Assembly (NCBI GenBank): GCA_031296355.1 | Contig: JARLFX010000080.1 | Span: 1-5,389, forward strand | Length of the DNA stretch: 5,389 bases | Source of the DNA: Acidobacteriaceae bacterium | GTDB lineage: Bacteria; Acidobacteriota; Terriglobia; Terriglobales; Acidobacteriaceae | Reading direction: 5' to 3' | In this document: positions 1 through 5,389 of the stretch, in pieces | How the letters are laid out: the number at the start of each line of letters is the position of its first letter | Numbering within the stretch: position 1 is the first letter of the stretch | The notes under the pieces: model-generated | Database searches by the model: none | What the model saw: the letters and a program-made list of their open reading frames with translations, nothing else | Told to the model about the DNA's origin: nothing | Translations under genes and position numbers: made by a program

Positions 1-209
1 ACGGTCCAATCAACTACACCGTCGATCTCTCGTTGTTCAAGGTTTTCCCTATAACGGAAAAGGTGAACATGCGCTTCAATTTGGATGCCTTCAATGCTCT
101 GAACGTACAGGGCTTTAACAATCCAAGCAGCGTCGATGGCACGGAGAACATGACGTCGTCCCACAACACGCCTCGCCAACTGCAACTCACGTTAAGGTTG
201 GAATTCTAA
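1..209 (+). CDS. TonB-dependent receptor, C-terminal fragment (Oar-like)
   Basis: The reading frame is open from the left edge (first full codon at base 3) and ends at TAA 207-209, leaving 68 residues. They have the alternating polar/hydrophobic pattern of outer-membrane beta-strands: 'INYTVDLSLFKVF', then 'VNMRFNLDAFNALN', then the closing strand 'RQLQLTLRLEF'. The phrase 'FNLDAFNALN' followed by a loop rich in N, S, G and T, and a last strand ending in Phe, is typical of the barrel end of large TonB-dependent receptors with an N-terminal carboxypeptidase-regulatory-like domain, common in Acidobacteria. The terminal Phe fits the BAM recognition signal of outer-membrane proteins. The protein would sit in the outer membrane and import oligosaccharides or other ligands using TonB energy. 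The plug and most of the barrel are outside the window, so the substrate is unknown. It lies just upstream of exported hydrolases, which suggests uptake of their products (inference). Confidence 0.85.
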   Translation, partial: GPINYTVDLSLFKVFPITEKVNMRFNLDAFNALNVQGFNNPSSVDGTENMTSSHNTPRQLQLTLRLEF

Positions 210-216
210 TTAGACA

Positions 217-262
217 AATTAATCCAGCCCTGGCCAGAGAATTGGCCGGGGCTGGGTTAATT
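217..262 (+). terminator. Strong stem-loop after the receptor gene
   Basis: Bases 217-236 and 243-262 form a 20-bp stem with two G-U wobbles and no unpaired base, closing on a 6-nt loop (GAGAAT, 237-242). The core is very GC-rich (CCAGCCC-T-GGCCA against its complement) and is flanked by an AATTAA/TTAATT base. It begins 8 bases after the receptor stop codon. The 3' side is followed by a short T-containing tail (TTAATTCT) rather than a long U-run, so it is a good but not textbook rho-independent terminator. The A-rich left base would also give a U-rich tail on the opposite strand. It may separate receptor transcription from the downstream hydrolase or attenuate read-through. Confidence 0.75.
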
Positions 263-319
263 CTGCCGGTTCAAAGCTAACTCAACTACTGAACTTTATC
301 AAGAACACAAGGAACTGTC

Positions 320-1654
320 ATGAAATCCATAACGCGCCGAGCCTTTCTTCAAAATTCAGCCGTGGCGCTTTCTACGGCAGGCGCACTTCTGCATGTATCT
401 CCATTGCTTGCTCAACCGCAGCCGCCGACGTCGAACACGCTTCGTTTTGGCGTCAACTACGTACCCCGGCGCGGATGGTGGTACTGCTGGCAGGATTGGA
501 ACCAGCAATCCATTGCCGACGATCTGAAGGCCATTGCAGATCTTGGAATGGATCACATCCGCGCTCAGTGCCTGTGGCCTATCTTTCAACCCGGAGTCAA
601 TTACGTAAGTTCGGAAGCTCTGGAGCGTTTAGTCATACTCCTCGATTCCGCCGACCGCGCAGGGCTGGATGTTGAAGTCACTGTACTGAACGGCTGGATG
701 AGCGGACTAAGTTTTATGCCGGCATGGACGCAGCCAAACCTGCCTTCGTGCAACATCTTCACCGACAGAAGAACCATTGAAGCTGAGAAACTTCTATTCA
801 CGAAATTGGCAAGTACCATCGGACGGCATCCGCGTTTTCTCGGATTCGATCTCGGCAATGAGCTAGGGGTCTTGATGGGAAAGGACAATCCTGCGACGCC
901 GGCCGAAGCCGATCGATGGGCAACAGATCTTCTGAGCCTGTGCGCGGAGTTAGCGCCGGGCAAGTTCCACGTCAACGGAGTGGACCATCAGCACTGGTTC
1001 TCCGACTCTGGTTTCACCCGGCAGAACCTGGCGACCACCGGAAGTTCTACCATCGTACATTCCTATGCGTACTTTACAGGCGCTCTGAAGAAATTTGGCT
1101 GCGCTGGAGTAGGCACGTCGCACCTTGCGGAATATCAGGCGGAGCTTGCGTTTGCTTATCACGAAGACCCTGCTCGCCGAGTATGGATAGAGGAAGTTGG
1201 CGTCTCTCCGGAGTGGACGCCGGAGGAGCACCTTCTCGATTACGCAGACACGCTTGTTCGCAATGCAGCCAGCACTGGCAAACTCTGGGGCATTACATGG
1301 TGGTGCTCGCACGACATCGAGCCTGCAATCAAAAGCTTCTCGAGTCTCGAATACACGCTTGGGCTCATTGGACTGAATAACAAGCCTAAACCGCTAGGCA
1401 AGAAACTCGCTGCGCTTGCCTCAGAATTTCGTCATAGTCGCATCTCCGCAAACAACCGCGGCACCGCGCTGGTCATTCCCGACGTTGGGCTTAATCAGGC
1501 GTCTCACCCGCCTGATTGGACCTACGGCGACCGTTTCATGAAACTCGTTGTCGACGGAAAGACTCCATGTATCGTGTGCGAGAGCCGCGCCAAAGATGAA
1601 GACTACCTGCGTTCAAGAGGAATCAGGAACCTGATACCCCTGCGAGATGTGTAG
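320..1654 (+). CDS. Tat-exported GH5-like (clan GH-A) glycoside hydrolase
   Basis: A 444-residue protein predicted to hydrolyse beta-glycosidic bonds outside the cytoplasm by a retaining mechanism. The N-terminus has a twin-arginine motif (T5-R6-R7-A-F-L10), a hydrophobic stretch to about residue 30 and a probable cleavage after 'LLA' near residue 31, so export is by the Tat route. Residues 40-375 look like a TIM barrel of the GH5 type. Visible landmarks are an early Arg (R81 in 'HIRAQCLWP'), the acid/base motif G179-N180-E181, the H247-S-Y249 motif of strand 6, the probable nucleophile E292 in 'WIEEVG', and the W327-W328 pair on strand 8. Residues 376-444 form an extra tail ending in 'RGIRNLIPLRDV'. 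The start at 320 is supported by AAGGAA at 309-314, five bases upstream, and by the signal peptide. The gene lies 57 bp after the receptor hairpin and 92 bp before a second glycosidase on the same strand. Mannanase, mannosidase, glucanase or another GH5 activity are all possible, so no gene symbol is given. Confidence 0.82.
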   Translation: MKSITRRAFLQNSAVALSTAGALLHVSPLLAQPQPPTSNTLRFGVNYVPRRGWWYCWQDWNQQSIADDLKAIADLGMDHIRAQCLWPIFQPGVNYVSSEALERLVILLDSADRAGLDVEVTVLNGWMSGLSFMPAWTQPNLPSCNIFTDRRTIEAEKLLFTKLASTIGRHPRFLGFDLGNELGVLMGKDNPATPAEADRWATDLLSLCAELAPGKFHVNGVDHQHWFSDSGFTRQNLATTGSSTIVHSYAYFTGALKKFGCAGVGTSHLAEYQAELAFAYHEDPARRVWIEEVGVSPEWTPEEHLLDYADTLVRNAASTGKLWGITWWCSHDIEPAIKSFSSLEYTLGLIGLNNKPKPLGKKLAALASEFRHSRISANNRGTALVIPDVGLNQASHPPDWTYGDRFMKLVVDGKTPCIVCESRAKDEDYLRSRGIRNLIPLRDV

Positions 1655-1746
1655 ATGCATCTTGTGATGCCGACCCTACGGAATGCTTCCGGCACGTATT
1701 CGCGGGAGCAACCGCGGTCAATTCCGATGCGAGAAAGTGATACGTC

Positions 1747-3237
1747 ATGCATAGATTCATAGGAACGATCATCCTGCTGAGTATTTACGGCGTTCTCCCT
1801 GTCTCCATCGCACAACAGCCCCCATCCGCTTCAGTGCAACATGGCACTGCCCTGCCAACGGACTCGTCGACGAGTTTCTACAACGGGAGTGAAGAATGGA
1901 GCTTGAAAATCCAGACGACCCCGTGGCAAGATGCACAAGCGCTTCGCGGAGAGTACCACTGGGAAGGGTATCCGACCCGCGTTATCGAACAACTGAAGGG
2001 ATACCGGCCTACAACCGTGCCGGTCGACAAATACGGTGGCCGCATGGATAAGACGGAAAAAGCAACTGGCTTCTACCACGTTGCAAAACTCGGATCGCGA
2101 TGGTGGAATATCGACCCGGATGGTCATGCTTATACCAACATTGCAGTAGCTGCTGTAACTCCTGGATTGTCCGCAAATGAGTCGAAGGCTCTGATCGATA
2201 CATTTGGCGACGAGGGCAGTTGGATGGAAACCACACGTTCGCTCCTTCTTGGCAATGGATTCAACGCGCTCGGTGCATGGAGCGATGTAACTCGCTTGCG
2301 CGCTTCCTCTCTCCAGTCACAGCAGCCTCTTTCCTATACCGTTCTTCTGAATCTTGGATACGAATACGGCGCGAAGATCCGAAAGCATCCTCACACAGGC
2401 TACCCCGGAGCATGGATGGCCGGCGCGATTCCTGTTTTTGATCCTGAGTTTCCCGCGGCAATCGACGCGCTTGCCGCCAGCGTCGCGAAGTACAAGGACG
2501 ACGCCAACCTATATGGCTACTTCATTGACAATGAGCTTCCGTTCAAGCGCAGCAACCTGGATACATATCTCGCACTGCCTGCGGATGACCCAGGGCACAA
2601 GGCTGCGAAAGCCTGGATGGACAGGCACCATAGTGAATTACCTGACGACAGACTCCGCGCGGAGTTTCTAGGATATGAAGCTGATATCTACTTCCGGCTT
2701 ACGACTGCAGCGCTGCGGAAATACGATCCAAACCACATGATTCTTGGGTCGCGTTTCACGGAACCAGAGTATCTTCTACCGGAACTCTTCAAAGCGGCTG
2801 GAAGATACTGCGATGTAGTATCTGTAAATTTCTACACCCACTGGACGCCATCAATCGACGTTATGACTATGTGGGAATCTGCGGCAAAGAAGCCTTTTCT
2901 GATATCGGAATTCTATACGAAGGCTATGGATTCCGGCATGACGAATGTAACAGGCGCTGGCTGGCTCGTTCATACACAGACCGAGCGCGGCAACGCCTAC
3001 CAAAACGTCACGCTTCAATTGCTGGAAAACAAAGGAAATGTTGGCTGGCAGTTCTTCCGCTATCAAGATAACGATCCGACCGATATATCAAACAAGGGGA
3101 ATACTTCGGATGTAGACGGCAATAAAGGGATCGTCGATTCAAGATATCGCCCCTGGCGTGGTTTGCTTGGTCGGCAAGAAAGCATCAATCGAAATGCCTA
3201 CAGCCTGATTGACTACTTCGACTCTCGTGAGAATTAG
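1747..3237 (+). CDS. Secreted agarase-like (GH50-type, clan GH-A) glycoside hydrolase
   Basis: A 496-residue exported protein. Residues 1-22 are a Sec signal peptide (M-H-R, hydrophobic core 'IGTIILLSIYGVL', cleavage after 'SIA'). Residues 23-105 are a variable N-terminal region. The catalytic part opens with 'GSRWWNIDPDGHAY' (116-129), which matches the 'GRWWLVDPDGH' signature of beta-agarase and related GH50-like proteins. The probable acid/base is E263 in 'YGYFIDNELP', and the probable nucleophile is E388 in 'FLISEFY', followed by 'TKAMDSGM'. An aromatic 'NFYTHW' strand (361-366) and 'GWQFFRYQDNDP' (433-444) complete the barrel. Both carboxylates are present and the barrel appears complete, so it should be active. 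The family is annotated as agarase, but relatives act on other glycans, and agar is an unlikely substrate in soil, so true specificity is open. The ATG at 1747 has only a purine-rich GAGAAAG (1731-1737) as a weak ribosome site, but the signal peptide directly after it supports this start. It is 92 bp behind the GH5-like gene and probably co-transcribed with it. Confidence 0.8.
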   Translation: MHRFIGTIILLSIYGVLPVSIAQQPPSASVQHGTALPTDSSTSFYNGSEEWSLKIQTTPWQDAQALRGEYHWEGYPTRVIEQLKGYRPTTVPVDKYGGRMDKTEKATGFYHVAKLGSRWWNIDPDGHAYTNIAVAAVTPGLSANESKALIDTFGDEGSWMETTRSLLLGNGFNALGAWSDVTRLRASSLQSQQPLSYTVLLNLGYEYGAKIRKHPHTGYPGAWMAGAIPVFDPEFPAAIDALAASVAKYKDDANLYGYFIDNELPFKRSNLDTYLALPADDPGHKAAKAWMDRHHSELPDDRLRAEFLGYEADIYFRLTTAALRKYDPNHMILGSRFTEPEYLLPELFKAAGRYCDVVSVNFYTHWTPSIDVMTMWESAAKKPFLISEFYTKAMDSGMTNVTGAGWLVHTQTERGNAYQNVTLQLLENKGNVGWQFFRYQDNDPTDISNKGNTSDVDGNKGIVDSRYRPWRGLLGRQESINRNAYSLIDYFDSREN

Positions 3238-3493
3238 CAATCGGCCGCATTCCATACCGACTGTGCGGCGGAACCGCCAAAACAGTTTAGCTCAGTGAGC
3301 GCACAAAGGCTCGATGTTCACGAAGCTAAGCACAAGTGAGACTTTGGAGATCGATATGGCGATATTCGCCAAGCCTTATGCCAGCTTGAATCGGAAGTTA
3401 TCTATGTAGCTTCAGGTCTTAAACTGACTCTCAGTCGCAACAGAAACCGCCGGCTCATGGCCGATAGCTATTCAGATTGACACGAGGACACCG
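3238..3493. other. Intergenic region with no gene seen
   Basis: These 256 bases between the agarase-like gene and the esterase gene hold no open frame with protein-like composition on either strand. I see only small inverted repeats: TGGCGA-TAT-TCGCCA at 3357-3371 and a GGCGG/CCGCC element near 3267-3278. Neither is followed by a T-run. The length leaves room for a separate promoter for the esterase gene, but no convincing -35/-10 pair could be picked by eye. Confidence 0.6.
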
Positions 3494-5020
3494 ATGCCAA
3501 GACGAGGAGTGCTTGCATTTACATTTGCATCTTTGCTTGTTTTTACTTGGATATCTGCCCAAGGTGAAGATTGTGAGCAACTAGCCAAACTCTCCCTGCC
3601 GAACGTAACGGTTCGGTCAGCAGTCAGCGTTCCTCCAGGTGAGTTTCATCCGCTGGGTGCCTCTCAACCATTGCCACCCGGCCCCGCATTTTGCCGGATT
3701 GAGGCAGCATTGGCGCCGTCGCCGGATTCCGATATCGAGGTGGAGTTGTGGCTTCCGCTGGCCGGGGCGTGGAACAAACGGCTCCTGGGAACTGGCAATG
3801 GAGGGTTTGCCGGAAAAATTGATTACTCAGCGCTAGCAGATGGCGTGCGTCACGGATATGCTGTCGTCAACACCGACATGGGAATGAAGGTTCCGGCCAA
3901 TAATGACCAAACCGTCTTTATCGATCGCCCCGAGAGGTATGCAGATTGGGGATATCGGTCAACTCATGAAATGACTAAGTTCGCGCAACAGATTGTCCAT
4001 GCTTATTACGGTCAGGCGCCGGCACACTCGTACTTCAAGGGTTGCTCGACAGGGGGTGAACAGGCGCTGATGGAAGCTCAACGCTTCCCCAATGATTATG
4101 ACGGGATTCTCGGCGGTGCTCCTGCGAACGACCGAGTGCCCCTCCATATCAGTATCTTGTGGAATTTCACTCAAGGCCACACCGATTCCGAGTCATGGTT
4201 GCCGCCCGGGAAGATAACTTTGCTATCGAAAGCTGTGACAGAAAAATGCGACACACTCGATGGCCTGAAAGATGGATTGATATCTGATCCCGAGAGATGC
4301 AGCTTCGATCCGTCGACTCTCATCTGCTCTGACAAGGATAGTCCCAACTGTTTGACGCACGCTCAAGTGGAGACAGTCCGGCGTATTTACGCAGGGCCTG
4401 TGGATCGGCGGACTGGTCAGAGCATCTACCCGGGTCTTGCCAAGGGCAGTGAGTCCGGGTGGGTTGCATTTATGGGGCAGTCTTTTCAGCCGAATATTGC
4501 CGCGCCGTTCACTCCCATATTTCGATGGGTCTTTGGCAGGGATTGGGACTGGAGAACATTTGACTACGATCGCGATGTCGATCAAATGAACAAGCGGCTG
4601 GGGCCGCTTCTGAACGCTGACGACACAAACCTGGAGCCGTTTCGCGCGAGTGGCCACAAGTTGCTTTTATTTCACGGATGGGCTGATCGGCTTGTTCCGC
4701 CACAGGAGACCATCGATTACTATCGCGCGGTGTCTGCAAAAGAAGGAGTCGCAACCGACGACTTCTTTCGCTTGTTTCTTCTGCCGGGCGTTGAGCACTG
4801 CTCGAACGGGATTGGCCCAGATACGTTCGATGGCCTTGCGGCGCTTGTACGCTGGGTTGAGCAGCGAGTTGCCCCGGATCGACTTATAGCAACACGGCGC
4901 GAATCGGGCGACACCAAACAGATCGTGCAGCGCCCACTTTGCCCCTATCCCAAGGTCGATCGATACGGCGGCAAAGGAGATCCGGAAAAAGAAGCCAGCT
5001 TCGTTTGCGTTCTGCCATAA
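3494..5020 (+). CDS. Secreted tannase/feruloyl esterase family protein
   Basis: A 508-residue serine esterase expected to release aromatic acids (ferulate, gallate or similar) from plant esters outside the cytoplasm. Residues 1-22 are a Sec signal peptide (M-P-R-R, core 'VLAFTFASLLVFTWI', cleavage after 'ISA'). The alpha/beta-hydrolase core shows the family CS-D-HC signature: nucleophile S185 in 'KGCSTGGEQ' with C184, acid D398 in 'FHGWADRLVPP', and base H435 in 'PGVEHCSNG' with C436. In characterised members C184 and C436 equivalents form a disulfide that ties Ser and His together. The lid domain holds a calcium-site motif (D253, D256, D260 in 'CDTLDGLKDGLI'). The C-terminus has the usual 'RPLCPYP...FVC' ending with C483 and C505. 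Length and motifs indicate an intact family member. CGAGGA at 3483-3488 sits five bases before the start. The family also includes MHET hydrolase and other aromatic esterases, so the substrate is not fixed. It follows two glycosidases on the same strand, which fits attack on decorated plant glycans. Confidence 0.93.
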   Translation: MPRRGVLAFTFASLLVFTWISAQGEDCEQLAKLSLPNVTVRSAVSVPPGEFHPLGASQPLPPGPAFCRIEAALAPSPDSDIEVELWLPLAGAWNKRLLGTGNGGFAGKIDYSALADGVRHGYAVVNTDMGMKVPANNDQTVFIDRPERYADWGYRSTHEMTKFAQQIVHAYYGQAPAHSYFKGCSTGGEQALMEAQRFPNDYDGILGGAPANDRVPLHISILWNFTQGHTDSESWLPPGKITLLSKAVTEKCDTLDGLKDGLISDPERCSFDPSTLICSDKDSPNCLTHAQVETVRRIYAGPVDRRTGQSIYPGLAKGSESGWVAFMGQSFQPNIAAPFTPIFRWVFGRDWDWRTFDYDRDVDQMNKRLGPLLNADDTNLEPFRASGHKLLLFHGWADRLVPPQETIDYYRAVSAKEGVATDDFFRLFLLPGVEHCSNGIGPDTFDGLAALVRWVEQRVAPDRLIATRRESGDTKQIVQRPLCPYPKVDRYGGKGDPEKEASFVCVLP

Positions 5021-5052
5021 AGAGAAAATCCTCTGGAGAGGTGATGACTTTG

Positions 5053-5069
5053 CCCATTCTTAGAATGGG
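5053..5069. repeat. 17-base palindrome between convergent genes
   Basis: CCCATTC-TTA-GAATGGG is a perfect inverted repeat with 7-bp arms and a 3-nt loop (or 8-bp arms around a single base). It begins 33 bases after the esterase stop codon, in the gap between the plus-strand esterase and the minus-strand NagA-like gene. It could be a weak bidirectional terminator, but neither side has a T-run. A protein-binding site is the alternative. Only the symmetry itself is seen; the function is inference. Confidence 0.4.
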
Positions 5070-5202
5070 ACAGCAAACCGCGTTTTGCGTGCACCAGGTT
5101 TCCAGTTCCGGTCGGCAAGGTGTTCCCCCGCGAAGGGAGTCAGGAGCGATATGACACCCGCTCATGGTTTGTACCTTGTTTGGCAGAAGCGAAGATTACC
5201 GG

Positions 5203-5389
5203 CTACGTGTGGCACTCCAACCGCCATACGTTCTGCTTTTGACCGGCAATGGCAGAACAGATTTGCGGCCGCCCCAGCAGCTTGGCGGGATTCAAGGTGG
5301 CAGCCTGAAGCGCTTCCCCGAGTGAGGCTCCGGTATACCTGCGAAACGCGGCGACAGCGCGGCTCATGGATACGGATGAACCGGCCATA
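5203..5389 (-). CDS. NagA-like amidohydrolase, C-terminal fragment
   Basis: The minus-strand frame is open from the right edge of the window and ends at a TAG whose complement is CTA 5203-5205, giving 61 visible residues. They begin 'MAGSSVSMSRAVAAF', continue 'YTGASLGEALQAATLNPAKLLG' in two adjoining pieces, and match the C-terminal helix region of N-acetylglucosamine-6-phosphate deacetylases ('LAGS.L.M..AV', 'SL.EAL..AT.NPA.LLG'). That enzyme removes acetate from GlcNAc-6-P in the cytoplasm during amino-sugar recycling. The visible Met is aligned inside the family motif, so the true start lies outside the window. After 'LLGRPQICSAIAG' the usual 'G..A.LV' strand and the final beta-strands of the family are poorly preserved or missing: the protein stops about 20-25 residues earlier than expected. 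This may be a natural variant, a frameshift or a decayed gene. The metal-binding residues are upstream and cannot be judged. It converges on the esterase gene and is probably an independent unit. Confidence 0.65.
   Translation of the reverse strand, partial: MAGSSVSMSRAVAAFRRYTGASLGEALQAATLNPAKLLGRPQICSAIAGQKQNVWRLECHT

Noticed and set aside
270..300. TTCAAA...TTTATC as a promoter for the GH5-like gene
   Set aside because: Poor match to both boxes and a 19-base spacer; not distinguishable from chance.
601..1380. Several 120-154-codon alternative frames inside the GH5-like gene
   Set aside because: They lie opposite or out of frame with a gene that has a signal peptide and catalytic motifs, and their translations are low-complexity R/S/C-rich text without domain features.
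3288..3300. TAGCTCAGTGAGC resembles the D-arm of a tRNA
   Set aside because: The D-loop would be only three bases, and no acceptor stem, anticodon arm or T-arm (GGTTCGA-type) can be placed around it.
3357..3371. TGGCGA-TAT-TCGCCA hairpin as terminator for the agarase-like gene
   Set aside because: Six base pairs, 120 bases after the stop codon and no T-run; too weak to call.
3477..3482. TTGACA identical to a sigma-70 -35 box
   Set aside because: It ends only 11 bases before the esterase start codon, so a -10 box and leader would fall inside the coding region.
4884..5165. 93-codon minus-strand open frame overlapping the esterase 3' end
   Set aside because: Composition rich in C, R, W and P with no recognisable motif; it mirrors the strongly supported esterase frame and is a shadow.
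1..5389. Insertion sequences, CRISPR, phage or toxin-antitoxin content
   Set aside because: No transposase, terminal inverted repeats, direct-repeat arrays or small paired genes are seen on either strand.

Overview
The window reads as a chromosomal piece of a soil-type, Gram-negative heterotroph, most likely an acidobacterium (Acidobacteriaceae/Terriglobia-like). The clues are the C-terminus of an outer-membrane TonB-dependent receptor of the Oar/carboxypeptidase-regulatory type, ending in an aromatic residue after an 'NTPRQLQLTLRLEF' tail, moderate GC content, and a run of exported carbohydrate and ester hydrolases. The taxonomic call is inference from protein style only.

Layout, left to right. 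(1) Bases 1-209: the last 68 codons of a TonB-dependent receptor (+). (2) Bases 217-262: a near-perfect 20-bp stem-loop, the likely transcription terminator of the receptor gene. (3) 320-1654 (+): a Tat-exported clan GH-A glycoside hydrolase resembling GH5. (4) 1747-3237 (+): a Sec-exported glycoside hydrolase resembling GH50/agarase-type clan GH-A enzymes. (5) 3238-3493: a 256-bp gap with no gene that I can support. (6) 3494-5020 (+): a full-length, secreted tannase/feruloyl-esterase family protein (PF07519 type) with the complete CS-D-HC catalytic signature and a calcium-site motif. (7) 5021-5202: a convergent intergenic gap with a 17-base palindrome. (8) 5203-5389 (-): the C-terminal end of a NagA-like amidohydrolase (N-acetylglucosamine-6-phosphate deacetylase family) that enters from the right edge.

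Taken together, the plus-strand genes look like a small polysaccharide/phenolic-ester utilisation cluster. Two exported retaining glycosidases would cleave glycan backbones or side chains, a secreted esterase would remove feruloyl, galloyl or similar aromatic acids, and the outer-membrane receptor would import the products. The substrate cannot be fixed from sequence. The NagA-like gene is convergent and probably belongs to a separate unit. No mobile element, CRISPR array, RNA gene or clearly novel system is visible. The points most worth a second look are the terrestrial 'agarase-like' enzyme, the short, divergent C-terminus of the NagA-like protein, and the strong hairpin separating receptor and hydrolase genes.
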